Source: Amphirosellinia nigrospora
Taxonomy: Eukaryota; Ascomycota; Sordariomycetes; Xylariales; Xylariaceae
Assembly: GCA_004123355.1 (NCBI GenBank)
Contig: SCHM01000002.1
Location: 10,699,569 to 10,763,568 of the forward strand
Direction: 5' to 3'
Length of the DNA stretch: 64,000 nt
In this document: in pieces, positions 12,534-28,700 of the stretch
How positions within the stretch are numbered: the stretch's first letter is position 1
Layout: the number at the start of each line of letters is the position of its first letter
Notes under the pieces: model-generated
Databases searched by the model: none
Seen by the model: the letters and a program-made list of their open reading frames with translations, nothing else
What the model was told of the DNA's origin: nothing
Translations under genes and position numbers: made by a program

Positions 12534-15500
12534 ATGGACGTGAACGGTAACGAAGATGTCGCGCCTCGAGGCGTCGCGCCTCTCTACCGGCTCGGCTCCA
12601 ACCAGAGCACCGCCAGCGTTTTCGAGGATGTGGAGATGGCTCAGGATGAGGTACGCAACTCTGCTGTAATGCCCGTGTATGAATGAATGTCAGCTTTTCT
12701 GACTACGTCTTACTTGTAGTTGTTCTCTGGACCCGTCGCCGAGAGCTTGCCGACAAGTGTTTCCGCCTTTTCCCACCGTCGCCAACGTGCCGACTCCACC
12801 GCGAGCTTCACGTACTACGATGAGGAGGTGGACGGACTCGAGACCGAGCAGCAGTACGTCGAAGACGGCGCCGTCTCTTTCGACATTGACGACATCCCTT
12901 TCGAGCCGGGACATGACACAGAAGAAGCCACAGATAGCGAAATCGAGAATGGCAGTGCTCACGGTTATGCTTTGCACAGGAGGAGATCGTCTACCCAATC
13001 GAGGACCTCCGTTCACGCTCGGCTCCTTCGAACTGATAGTACCGGGACTGATTTGAGTAGTCGCCTTCATGGCCGGACCAATCAGAAACTACACATCGTT
13101 AGCGAAGACCTCACAATTGTGATAGCGGGGTTTCGGACTGGCCGTATTGGCCATCTAGTCTATATCTTACTTTGTGTATTGACTTTTGGCCTCGCATATT
13201 TGCTCTTGCGTTGGCTGCCTCGGTGGCAAGTCAAGTTGACAGGGGAGCCTTGCCCGCTTCGCGAGTGTCAATGGGTTGTCCTCGAGGTTAGTTTATTGCA
13301 TTATCTACTCATGCCAGACCGCGCATTCTAATTCGAGGGCACACAGAACCAATGGGGTGAGATGGTTATCTTGAATGTCAAGCGCCAAGCTTACGAGCGA
13401 CCACTCTCTACTGTGTTTGGAGCCCCTGAGAAAATGTTTGCACAATTGCTCGAGGACGATGGGATCCTATCATCAACGAACTGCAAACTCTAGACTACCG
13501 CTATGTCCGCTTCTTTTTCCACCCACTTAAAGATAAATTTGTTGTCTGCAATGGCTGGAAAGACCCCTCGTGGACGAGCGTCCGGGCCCTTCGAACTGGC
13601 ATCGATGGAGACGAGAAAGACGAACGAGAGCGTGTTTTTGGTGCCAATATGATAGACATTGAACAGAAGTCGATTCCCCAGCTGCTAGTGGACGAAGTGT
13701 GTTGCCCTACCCCCAGTATGGTGAGCATAACTAAGTTGCATTATTAGGTCTTTCACCCTTTCTATGTTTTCCAAATTGCGAGTTTGATCCTATGGTCTCT
13801 GGATCAGTACTACTATTATGCAATATGTATTTTTGTAATGTCTGCCGGCAGTATTATTGCGACTCTTGTTGAGACACGTGCTGTAAGTATTCTTGTGTTT
13901 TTCTCCCCATGTGGTTACTGACGGAAGCAGACAATGCGGCGTTTGCGAGACATATCACGGTTTGAGTGCGACGTGCGCGTTTTACGCAATGGTTTTTGTA
14001 GGTTAAATTTAGCATGCTAGTTTTTTCAAGTCTGCTAATGCACTTTTGCAGGGGCAAACTTCTCCTCGAGCGAGTTGGTTCCCGGTGACGTGTATGAAAT
14101 TAGCGACCCTGGCCTTACACAGTTCCCTAGTGACAGCCTTCTTCTAAGTGGAGATTGTATAGTCAATGAGAGTATGCTCACTGGGGAGTCAGTTCCAGTC
14201 TCCAAGATTCCGGCCACCGATGAGACGCTTGAGATAATGAACCTTGGTGCCTCGACAATTACACCTGAAGCAGCTCGCCATTTTCTATTTTGCGGGACAA
14301 AAATAATCCGTGCGAGGCGGCCCCATGATGACAGAGATGATGAGGCCGTGGCACTAGCTATGGTTGTGCGGACTGGGTTTAATACAACTAAAGGCTCCCT
14401 AGTCCGGTCTATGCTGTTCCCAAAGCCGTCAGGATTCAAATTCTATCGAGATTCGTTTCGATATATCTCCGTTATGGGATGTATTGCGCTCTTGGGGTTC
14501 GTCGTTTCCTTCATCAATTTTGTCCGTCTCGAGCTAGCTTGGCACTTGATTATTGTCAGAGCACTGGATTTGATTACCATTGTCGTCCCGCCAGCACTGC
14601 CAGCAACTTTAACGATTGGAACCAATTTCGCTCTAAGTCGTCTCAAGAAAAAGCAAATCTTTTGTATAAGTCCACAAAGGGTTAATGTCGGTGGGAAGCT
14701 TGATGTAATGTGCTTTGACAAGACGGGCACCCTCACAGAGGATGGGTTAGATGTCCTTGGTGTCAGGCTAGTATCACGGTCAACAAAACGATTCAACGAT
14801 ATTGTCTCAAAAGCGTCAGCATTAGTTCCTCACTCGAGCCTCACTTCCGGCCCTGGAGATAAATACGACGTCAATCGCGCGGCTCTGTTTACCATGGCTA
14901 CTTGCCACTCTCTTCGTTCCGTTGATGGGGAGTTAGTTGGGGATCCGTTAGACCTCAAGATGTTCGAGTTTACGGATTGGCTGTTTGAAGAAGGTGTACA
15001 AGGTGGAGGCGACCAGGAGGATGACGAGCATGGTGGCCTCTCCCCTTCAATCGCACGGCCTCCTCCTGCGCCGCTTTATGATACCGACGAATATGCAAAC
15101 GTCAACGGCACAAATGTAAGTGCAGTTAATGTGATATAAGATGATCTTGATGTCTAACCCCGCTTCAGACTCCCCTCGAACTTGGAGTTTTGAGATCCTT
15201 TGAATTTGTCTCTCAGCTACGGAGAGCTAGTGTTATTGTTAGAGGGTTTGGGCAACAACAGGGAGACATATACGTGAAGGGTGCACCAGAATGCATGCGC
15301 GACATTTGCCGGCCCGAAAGCTGTACGTCCTGTTGCTCCATTTCCCCAAGACATATACAACTAGAAGACTAACATCCCCAGTTCCTGATGATTATGACGA
15401 GCTTTTATCGTATTATACTCACAAGGGATATCGTGTTATCGCATGTGCGACAAAAACACTTGAAGAAGTTGTCCTGGGTCAAATCCCAGAAGATGAAAAG

Positions 15501-17413
15501 GGAAGAAGTTGAAGCGGACCTTGAGTTCGTAGGGTTCATCATTTTGAGAACAAGCTGAAACCAACAACAGCTGCAGTTCTGAAGGAGCTCAACCAATCGA
15601 ACATAGGATCCATCATGGTTACGGGAGACAACATTCTCACAGCTATTAGCGTGGCGAGGAATTGTGGTCTAGTCGAGCGAACTGCCCACTGTTTCGTGCC
15701 GCGTTTTGCGGAGGGCAACTCCCGTGATCCGAATGCACGGCTTCAATGGGAGAGTATAGATGATACTGCGTATCATTTAAACCACCGGACCCTCCTTGTA
15801 TGATACGAAACCCGTCGCTCTCTGAACGATATGACTAAACTTCGGAATATAGCCACTTCCTGTGCCGGTCGAACGCGATGCCTCGCTGCCGTATGATATA
15901 ACCAACCTCAAAAACTATTCACTAGCCATAAGCGGCGATGTATTTCGGTGGATCATTGATTTTGCTCCAAATGACGTTATGCAAAAGGTTAGTAAGATTA
16001 AGTTCTGATAGTTCTACTACCCACTTACCGAGTTAACACGGCTTAGATGCTTGTTCGTGGTAAAATATTCGCGCGCATGTCTCCGGATGAGAAGCACGAG
16101 TTGGTTGAGAAACTCCAAAGTATCGGCTATTGCTGCGGGTTCTGCGGTGACGGGGCCAATGACTGTGGTGCATTGAAAGCGGCAGATGTTGGCATCTCTT
16201 TGTCAGAAGCAGAAGCATCAGTAGCTGCACCATTTACGTCAAGGGTATTCGATATTCGATGCGTGCCTGATGTTATTAGGTTTGTTCAAAGCTGTCTAAG
16301 AATGATGTCCCCAATCATTGCTAATTACTCGACAGAGAGGGTCGAGCCGCACTTGTAACTAGCTTCAGCTGCTTTAAGTATATGAGTCTCTACTCCGCGA
16401 TTCAGTTCACTTCGGTCAGCTTCCTCTACGCATCGGCTTCGAACTTAGGCGACTTTCAGGTAAGATTAACTACAGCATCTTCTTCGCGTCAGTTACTAAA
16501 TAGCAATGTACTAGTTTCTCTTCATCGACGTCTTACTTATATTACCTATTGCAATCTTCAGTAAGTTTAACTCGTGTAGTCAATAATTGTTGTAGTATAC
16601 TGACTGTCCTGGCAGTGGGTTGGTCCGGTCCTACCCGGTACTGAGTAAGAAACGGCCGACAGCCAACCTAGTATCCCGGAAGGTTCTCACGCCACTTCTT
16701 GGTCAAATGTTGATATGCATTCTCGTCCAAGCAGCCTCGTTCCTCATTGTACAACAGCAAGAGTGGTATGTTGCCCCTAAGACAGGATGGACGGACTATA
16801 CTAATTAGGCTTTTCCGCAAGGTATATTCCACCCCATGTGAATCCGGAGAAGTCCAACATTAAGAACTCAGAGAATACCGCGTTGTTCCTAGTTTCTTGT
16901 TTCGAGTACATCTTCATTGGCGTGGTGCTTAGTGCAGGGAAGCCTTTCCGGCAGCCAATGACACAGAATTGTAGGTCTCTTTATCTTGGCCCTCGTACAA
17001 GCCGTCATCGAAATGGGCACTACTTCGCCCTCTACGATCCCCAGTCTTTTCCCCCGAGAGCCAGATATCACTCACTCCCTTTTCGACAAGCCAGCAAAGC
17101 AATGTCACCTGAGCTAACCATTCTGTTAGATCCCTTCATGACAACCATCGTCCTTGCCTTCGCCATCGTTATATACATGGTCTTCGCGCCGGCACACTGG
17201 CTCCGCAAGCTTATGCAGCTCACGCGGATCAGCATGTCTTTCAAGATCACGCTTTTGGTGCTCGGCATCATATTCCTGATACTTGCCTGGATAGGCGAGA
17301 ACTACGTCTTCCAGCCCCTGTCCCGGGCCATCGGGAAGGCGAGACACTCGCTCACGAAGACGACGAAGCAGAGGAAAGAGTACAAGACCATTCTTGAGCG
17401 TATGCAGAGTTAA
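12534..17413 (+). CDS. YPK9: P5B-type cation/polyamine-transporting ATPase (Ypk9 / ATP13A2 family)
   Basis: A P-type ATPase of the vacuolar or lysosomal membrane. Family members handle polyamines and metal tolerance. The first exons are 12534-12650, 12720-13286, 13347-13696, 13749-13882, 13931-13997 and 14052-15115, with further small exons to the stop at 17411-17413. In order: an acidic and serine-rich cytoplasmic N-terminus; the first hydrophobic hairpin (about 13140-13210); the actuator domain with TGES ([12 protein letters not shown], 14190); the P5B membrane signature [11 protein letters not shown] (14590); the phosphorylation loop [17 protein letters not shown] (14711), where TEDGLD is typical of P5B; MVTGDN (15615); and the hinge [18 protein letters not shown] (16147). 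Six C-terminal helices follow. One-base breaks appear near 13462, 15460 and 15545, with conserved protein resuming each time. The stop is convergent with RRP9, 432 bp away. Confidence 0.92.
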
Positions 17414-17845
17414 TGCTAGTCTGGTGGAATAGAGTTGTATGAGAGTAGAAGGCATTGGACGAGCCCCAGACAGGCGTTATATAAGTTCTTGTATGATTTT
17501 ACAGATTGGAATTGTAGTAGATTAAACGGATGTAGGTATATACTATAGGAATATGAGGCGTATGGGTGATCGGCTTTTGACATAGCTTTAAGTATTGCAA
17601 TGGCATAGGCGCATATATCCTGACAAGTGCCTGCACTTATGATTTATGAAGGCGTTGTAGGACCACAGAGGAGGTTATCAGGGTATCTTTTCCTACAGCG
17701 ATACTAACTTCGGCACACTAGAGCCAAGTACAATATACAGACAGCCTCTTCTAGCCCGCCACCTTCTAGTCTATACACCAACGGAATACCTCAGAGCGCC
17801 AGCTATGTGCGTCAAGGTTACTTTTTTTCTACGTTGGGCGCCCTG
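17414..17845. other. Convergent 3' intergenic region
   Basis: 432 bp between the stops of the P5B ATPase gene and RRP9. AT-rich UTR-like sequence, with no gene or repeat seen. Confidence 0.6.
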
Positions 17846-20502
17846 TCAACTCCGTTTACCCTGCTTTTTCCGTAACTCAAACACCACAGCGCCGTTCTTG
17901 GCCCCTTTGATATTAGAGCCCCATCTGCCGAGCCTGTGTTCCTTTCCGACAGCGCAGACTACGCTGAAAGTTTCATTATCACCCATCTTGCCCCTAGATA
18001 TAATCGCTATATCATTAACGACGCCCTTGATTTGATACGGCTTAGTTTTTGCCACATTGGTGTCGTCATCATTGTCGTCCTCCTCATCTTCGTTACTGAT
18101 ATCCATTGCATCCTTCTCAACTGCATTTACTAAGCCATTTGTAGTGATTTCTTTGCTTGGCTGCCCAAGTATACCAACACTCTCAAGCTTTTTATCTTTT
18201 TCATTGAATTTCCAGACGCGCTAAAAGATGGTATGTTAGTGTATATTCGAATTCTACTGCCCGGGCTGGCCGCTATATGGCTTGGTAAGATGAGATCAGA
18301 CTCTAAATATACTCACTATAAGATGATTAGCGTGCATTCCTTGAAATAGAAGATAAGAGGTGATGCGTAGAAGGTTTGATACATACCAATAAACCCATCA
18401 GTGCTACCAGAAAGAATTAAGTCGGAATATGGTAACGCGCGGAGGCTCGTGATCCCTCGAGGTTGTGGAGGAGGCACAACTTTAGCAGAAGGGTGCTTTT
18501 CTGAACTAGCGACCGAAGGAGCTAAAGGGTCCTCGAACCCATGCGCTCGTACAACAGTATCCAGTGGTTTCTTTTTAGACAGCGTCCACCTACATCGGTC
18601 AGCACCATTCGAGTATGAAATGTAGAACCAGTCTTGGAACCATAGTGAACATATGATCAGAATTGTTTGATCCTCTTATCATTGACAATTCGGGATGACA
18701 AATTCTTACAAAGAGATACACCCGTTATCAGACCCGTAATGAAGTAACTTTCATCGATGTATGCTACCCGATCGAGGCTTCCAGTTGCAGCAAGCGAATT
18801 AGGGTCCTGCGCCAGAGGAGTAACCGAATCACAATTAAGCAGATATGCCGTTAGGACTCAACATAGGATAAGGAGGAAAACTTACCAACTCCTTGGTCGG
18901 TTTGTTTTTTCTTATCTCCCGTCCCGGAACTAGCTCGGAACACCAGTTGCGTCTCGTCTACTACTTTCCACACTACAAGAATATTAGGATCTACTTCGGA
19001 AGGAAAGACAATCGTTTTTAATAGTTCGCTGCAACAGCACATAAATTATCGTAGGATTGTAGTCCAAAAACCCGACTGAAAGAATAAACATGTTGCGAAG
19101 TGACTTACGGCGAACTGTCCTGTCCCTCTAAATTGTATAAGATCAGCGGCTGTTCGTTCATGACTCAGGTGCTTGGGAATATGCGGGAAAGAATTGTGAT
19201 TCCGTGGGAACAAATTGAATAGAGAGTTGCTCACAGCTCCTACTGAGACAAGCCGCTCCAACGCCAATGCATCGACGTCGAGAGCTGAGTCCGCATGACC
19301 GAAAAGGCTCTCGACAAATGCGAGAATATCGCAGTTCTATGTTGGTATATCAGCAGTGTACTCAGAAAGCAAACAGAGAAGGGCATGTGAGGGTGAAATG
19401 AACCTACCCAGACCCTAATGGTGCGGTCTTTCGAGCATGAATACATCTGATGAGAATTCCTACGAAAGACCAACCCGGTCACGGCATCTCTGTGGTGCGT
19501 AAATACCCGCAGAGGCTTGAGATTTGAATCCCAAACCACAATTCTTTTGTCATCACCACCTGTAACAACAAATTTTCCGTCATCGCTCGCTGCGACACAT
19601 AAAATCTGTCCAACATGACCCTTAAAATTTTTGTCCTTCGCTTTTGTGTGCTTCCCTTTCACTGAGGCAAGCCGTTGGGGTCGCTTTCGGGGCGGGGCTT
19701 GCTTCTTAGGCTTCTTTCGAGTAGTCTGCTTGTATTGCTCGTCCGGGGAGGTTGCAGCCGGTACTTTATTAATTGTGAGTCTTTGTGACTGTGATTTGTA
19801 CTGTCAGTCATTGGCCACCCAGCGCAATATCCCAGATCCCAGGCGATCCAACGCGGCGTTACTCACCTAGGTATATAAACGGCGAGCAGGCAGCTACAGA
19901 CGTTACTGTATGCGTATTATCTCGGAACATTGTCGGTCTCGAGTCGAGGTCGATATCGGATGCGACATGCCGAAAAACTTTTCCTTTACTTTCAGCTACA
20001 TCATCCTCCTAGAAGCGATATCTTTAGGTCATAGTCATAGAGTAGTTGATTGTCGGTGCTAATTACCAGTCGCGCAAGGCTATCATATCCTTGTCCTAAT
20101 CACAGCATGTTAGAGCGACTGCCAGTGAGCATCTCATCAGGCGCAATGGTGGTATTCTCACAATTTGTTCAGCATCCCAGCCGGTGGCCTCAACCTCCTC
20201 CCGCACTCGAGACAGATACTGCGAGGCTAGCCGCAGTCTTTTCTGCGCTACCGTTTCGTCCCGGTCGTCGTCGTCCGATTCTGATCCACCGGCATCCTCA
20301 TCTTCTGCGGGCTCGGATCCAAATTCGTCGTCGCTTCCTGACGATATCTCGTCGTCTCGTTCGACTCGCTCGACTCGCTTCTTGGGAGCAGCTTGCGACT
20401 TGGTAGCGGGGCGTGGTCGCGCTGGTCTCTTACTCGCAGGGCCGTCATTTTCTCGCTTGCGCTTCTTCTGAGCCCCTGGAATCGAGAAGAACGAGGACAT
20501 CT
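17846..20502 (-). CDS. RRP9: Rrp9, U3 snoRNP-associated WD40 protein (U3-55K)
   Basis: A component of the U3 snoRNP that acts in early pre-rRNA cleavage in the nucleolus. The start at 20500-20502 gives MSSFFSIPGAQKKRKR, a basic nuclear-localisation segment, followed by an acidic serine-rich stretch and RLASQYLSRVREEVEATGWD, the family's N-terminal helix. Next comes VAESKGKVFRHVASDID (about 19950-20020). WD40 blades follow: HVGQILCVAASDDGKFVVTG and FTHHRDAVTGLVFRRNS (19440-19620), LFGHADSALDVDAL (19260-19310), then TLSKKKPLDTVVRAHGFEDP (18480-18600). The C-terminus KEHRLGRWGSNIKGAKNGAV is diagnostic of Rrp9. The gene has many introns. The exons at 19408 upward, 19235-19336 and 19109-19127 are well defined, the last being only 19 nt and encoding ARDRTVR across its junctions. 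The junction around 20070-20100 does not hold frame cleanly and may hide a base error. It is divergent from PRE1. Confidence 0.93.
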
Positions 20503-21092
20503 TGCCTGGGCGGAAGTCTCCCTTTCCAATGACGCTGTGTCGTGCGTTTCGAACTTCTACCCAAGAGAGCTCTTGATAAAAAAAGTTCTGGGTAGGTCCG
20601 GCGATAACGATAAGGAATAGAGTAAGAAGCAACCCCTGTTATGGTGGTCTAAGAGGCTGTCGCATCTAGCCCCACAATATGTACTTACAGTACCTGGCTG
20701 TTTGTACATCTCTGCTGCTATACCAGGGTCTTTACAGTGAGGTACCCGCCGTATATACCGGTAACAAATACCTGTTAGCTTGTGCTATAGCACGTTCCAC
20801 AGGTAGGCCTACCCACTTGACCAACCTAGAAGCACATTGGAGCTTTGATGAGGCTGACTAGGCTGTAGCTTCCTTGCGTGTCTATGTAACCCCATCTAAG
20901 CAACATCTTGTGTATTGCTAGAGGCATTCAGAGGCTTCTATTACCCAACAACAGACGCTTTTTTTCAGCTACACACCCGGCGCCACGCTTGATTCTACCC
21001 CCAATAGTTAACATAACAAAGGATACGTCTTTTGTCACCCGACATCTAGCTAACGATCATCGGAGTTTTCCCGAACGCCGTATCGCATCAAA
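20503..21092. other. Bidirectional promoter region of RRP9 and PRE1
   Basis: About 590 bp between two divergent housekeeping genes. I looked for a GGTGGCAAA-type proteasome control element on either strand and did not see one. The longer frames here have no similarity. Confidence 0.5.
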
Positions 21093-21817
21093 ATGTAACA
21101 ACTCTACCTTCCCAGTAGCTGGAATCGCCCTAGAAACTGACGTCTTGCTAGGGAGGTGTTGCTAGGTATCACGGGCAAGGATTTCACCTTGATTGCAGCT
21201 TCCAAGGCTGCCATGCGAGGAGCTACTATTCTCAAAGCGTCGGACGACAAGACCAGGCAGCTGAACAAGCATACGCTGGTAGCGTTCTCCGGAGAAGCTG
21301 GCGATACAGGCATGTTGTGTCTAGGAGCGTCATAGCAGATCTCCTTCTACTGACACGCGGTGCAGTACAATTCTCTGAATACATTCAAGCGAATGCCCAG
21401 CTCTATTCCATGCGAAACGAAACGGACCTGTCCCCTACCGCCCTAGCACACTACGTCCGCGGCGAGCTTGCGACAAGCCTACGCTCACGAAAGCCCTACA
21501 ACGTGAACCTCCTTATCGGAGGAGTCGACCCCATCACCCACAAGCCCAGCTTGTTTTGGTTGGACTACCTAGCGGCGCTGGCGCCACTCCCTTACGCCGC
21601 CCACGGCTACGCACAATACTATTGCCTCTCGATTCTAGACAAACACCACCACCCAGACATGACTCTAGTACAGGGGATTAAAGTTCTCGAAATGTGCACT
21701 GATGAGCTGAAGAGACGGATGCCCATCGATTTCAAGGGCATGCTAGTCAAGGCAGTGACTAAGGATGGCATCCGTGATATCGAATTCAACGATGACAAGA
21801 TTGTCAAGTGTCCCTGA
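21093..21817 (+). CDS. PRE1: 20S proteasome subunit beta-4 (Pre1 / PSMB2)
   Basis: A non-catalytic beta ring subunit of the 20S proteasome. Three exons: 21093-21094 (only AT), 21152-21309 and 21366-21817, together 612 nt, coding 203 residues with no frame break. The family N-terminus MEVLLGITGKDFTLIAASKA appears only if the start codon is assembled as AT|G across the 57-nt intron 21095-21151 (GTAACA donor, CTGAC branch-like site, TAG acceptor). The second intron (21310-21365) has a GC donor, CAG|GCATGT, and a CTGAC branch site. It joins FSGEAGDT to VQFSEYIQANAQLYSMRNE exactly as in the family. Later landmarks are SRKPYNVNLLIGGVD, YAAHGYAQYYCLSILD and the end IEFNDDKIVKCP. The length matches the usual 195-205 residues. 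Confidence 0.95.
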
Positions 21818-24424
21818 TGCTGTGGCTAGACTAGGGCTGACCGTGTAGATTATAAAGATGTGCTAAGGAAAGCCTATGGCCACACGTAATAAAGGACCAA
21901 GCGTTTAGAATGACTATTTGTTGTTGATGAGCTGCCTAGTGAAAATGAAGACTGCGTTCCAGACACGGAGCAAAGTACCAAGCTGGAACTAGAGCGACGA
22001 ATGAACTATTCCTACGCTTCTCTGCACGATTCGGCAGCATGAAATTGAACCTAGCAATATCAATTCGCCAATATACCAGATGCTGGCGAAGATAGATAAT
22101 CGTTAGAGGCAAGGCTAGCCAATGATTCTGACACCAAAAGTCTCAGCAAAACGCAGTAGTCTCGGCGCATCCGTAACCTCTTACCTCTCACAGATGATCT
22201 CTTTGATAAAAACATGAAACTGAGTCAAATCAATTTTACCACCAGAACATCCGTGCTACTGAAGCAATATATGACTCTTCAGAAGAGTGCCTCGACTACT
22301 CGTCATAACGTAATGATTGTAGCAAGCCACCCTTCCTAGTAAGATAAGAATGCCAGAGAAAAGCTAACGGCAATTCTCGTATCCGTTAACATTAGGGTGC
22401 AAGCCACGCAATGACCAGGTGTACAGTACGTCGACATGCAGGGTGCCGGGTTTCTAGCGGTGTGTTGGTGCAGCTGGCAACGAGGACCTCGCAGTTAGGA
22501 GCCCCTCAACGTGGACGGTGAGACCGGTGCTGGTGCGTGATCCCCGCGTCTGATGTCACAGGAAACGTTCCCATTGGCGCATCAGGAAACCCGCCAGCTG
22601 ACCATGCCGCGTAGAGTCGCATCTCTTCCCTGCCCCTGCCTGTGACATGCCGGCGGTACAGGCAAACAACGCAGATAACGAGTTTGATTTGAAGTCCACA
22701 ACTTGCGCTTACATCCATCTATACAGAAAATACTACCCCATCAAGTTTATTCGATACGCGTCTGTTGCGTTTCATAGTCTCATAAGAGAGGAAAAGTGCA
22801 AGCCCGATAGACTATTACCGTCTAGCCACAATCATTCTGATGAAAATCGGTGCGGTGCGGGCAGATGAAGAATGCTGCCCCAGAATGGTAGCGTCGGGTC
22901 GGTCACTGCCAAGTTCTCCCGATTATGTGTAACCGGCGGTGTCCTCTGGCGGGTCACTTAAGGGCCGGTTCCAGCAACGAGAAAACATGGCTATCAGGCC
23001 ATAAATATATCGCCAAATATAAGTGATCATTCCAGTATAAAGCTTTTGTTTTTCTATCTGTGGCTTGAGTTATGGAAAAGGTATGAGTCAAGCAGCAGAA
23101 CTGCTTATAATGATTAGAGATAAGACTATAGTACCTAAGTAACTCAAGGTTGTACCTACTTACCTAGGTACCTAGTAGGTATATTAATATTGAAGTACCT
23201 AGGTAGTATTAGTATCATTGATGACCTAGGGACAGATAGAACTGGAGAGAAGTGCCAACCTACAGTACCTAGATATACATTAGATATAATAGTAGTAGAT
23301 ACTTGCACGAGTTAGGTACCTTGCCCTGTTAGGCTGTGTCCAAGCAGCCTGCTTAAAGATGACATCAGTATATTACTTCAGCTGGGCACCTATCTACCTA
23401 GATAGCATTGTTATCGCAGAGAGGTACCTAGGTAGGGATATGCATACCTTATTATAGACACCTACAGAGCATTAAGTAAAGAACTTGGAAGCTGTGGTTG
23501 CCTCCTTTAGCAAGTACCTAATTTGACAATAAGGTGTCTGGCTTACTCCGTACCACCTTATCCTTATAGGGGCCTCCATTAATAAAAAGTCTTTATTCCC
23601 CGCCACTTAGCCTGCCTTCAATACCTCTCCTAATACTGAATAGTGCAGTTGCAGCCCAGGTAGCAGTTACTAGGTAGGAAGTCAACTGGCTACCTACTTT
23701 AAGTATCCTGTACTAGTCCAAACCTTTCCCTTTTGGCTGCTCGGCATCCCATATTCAAGGCTTGCATTCTTTTTGCAAAACACAGGTAGCAGACACCTCT
23801 CCCCCTTCAGCCCATCCATTCATGGACATTCCTAAAAACTTTTAGAGAGGAGGATTACATGAAATAAAGGGCATTCGTCCCAAATTACTCGTTTCACAGT
23901 TTCTTTTTATGAAGCTGTTGTTCTTCCCGAGAGTGGAAAGGTATTAGGGGTAGCTCTCGAACACGGTACCCCGTCTACAAGAGTTCAGGTACCTAATACC
24001 AAGTACCTTCTGCATCCACCAATACAGTTGCAGTACCTACTTACAGCCTGCAGGCCACAGACAGACACCCAAGTAATATTTTTGCCCTGGGGCGAGTCGT
24101 CTTTTCTTCTTTCCTTTCCCGCACCTCCCACTCTCACCTACCTTTCCATCCTTCTTCAATCATCACGCGACGGGGTCCTGGGTGTTAAAGGACCAATTTC
24201 ACACGCCTTTTTATCTTCTCTGATTTGTTTTTCGTTCCTTGCCACTTTGCATTTCCTCAGAGAGAACAAGTTTGTTCTTGTCTTTGAGAGGCGCCATCGG
24301 CTGGGCACATTACGAAAAATTTTCCCAGAAACGCAACAATCGCTTGCCAATAACAAACGTCAGAGTGCTGCAGACAACTAGGTTATCATATTCTACACCT
24401 TCACCACTTTCCTTCCTCGTCAAT
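21818..24424. other. Long intergenic region upstream of DED1
   Basis: About 2.6 kb without a supported gene. The part 23120-23460 is rich in CCTAGGTA-type palindromes, with perfect TACCTAGGTA at 23161, 23196 and 23425. The last 400 bases before DED1 are pyrimidine-rich and probably hold its transcription start and leader. Frames at 22506-22868 and 24028-24381 show no similarity. Confidence 0.55.
23161..23434. repeat. Cluster of TACCTAGGTA palindromes
   Basis: Three perfect 10-bp palindromes TACCTAGGTA (23161-23170, 23196-23205, 23425-23434) with several one-mismatch relatives between them. The same word recurs at 11290-11299 and 32924-32933, always between genes. Confidence 0.75.
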
Positions 24425-28700
<4,276 letters not shown>

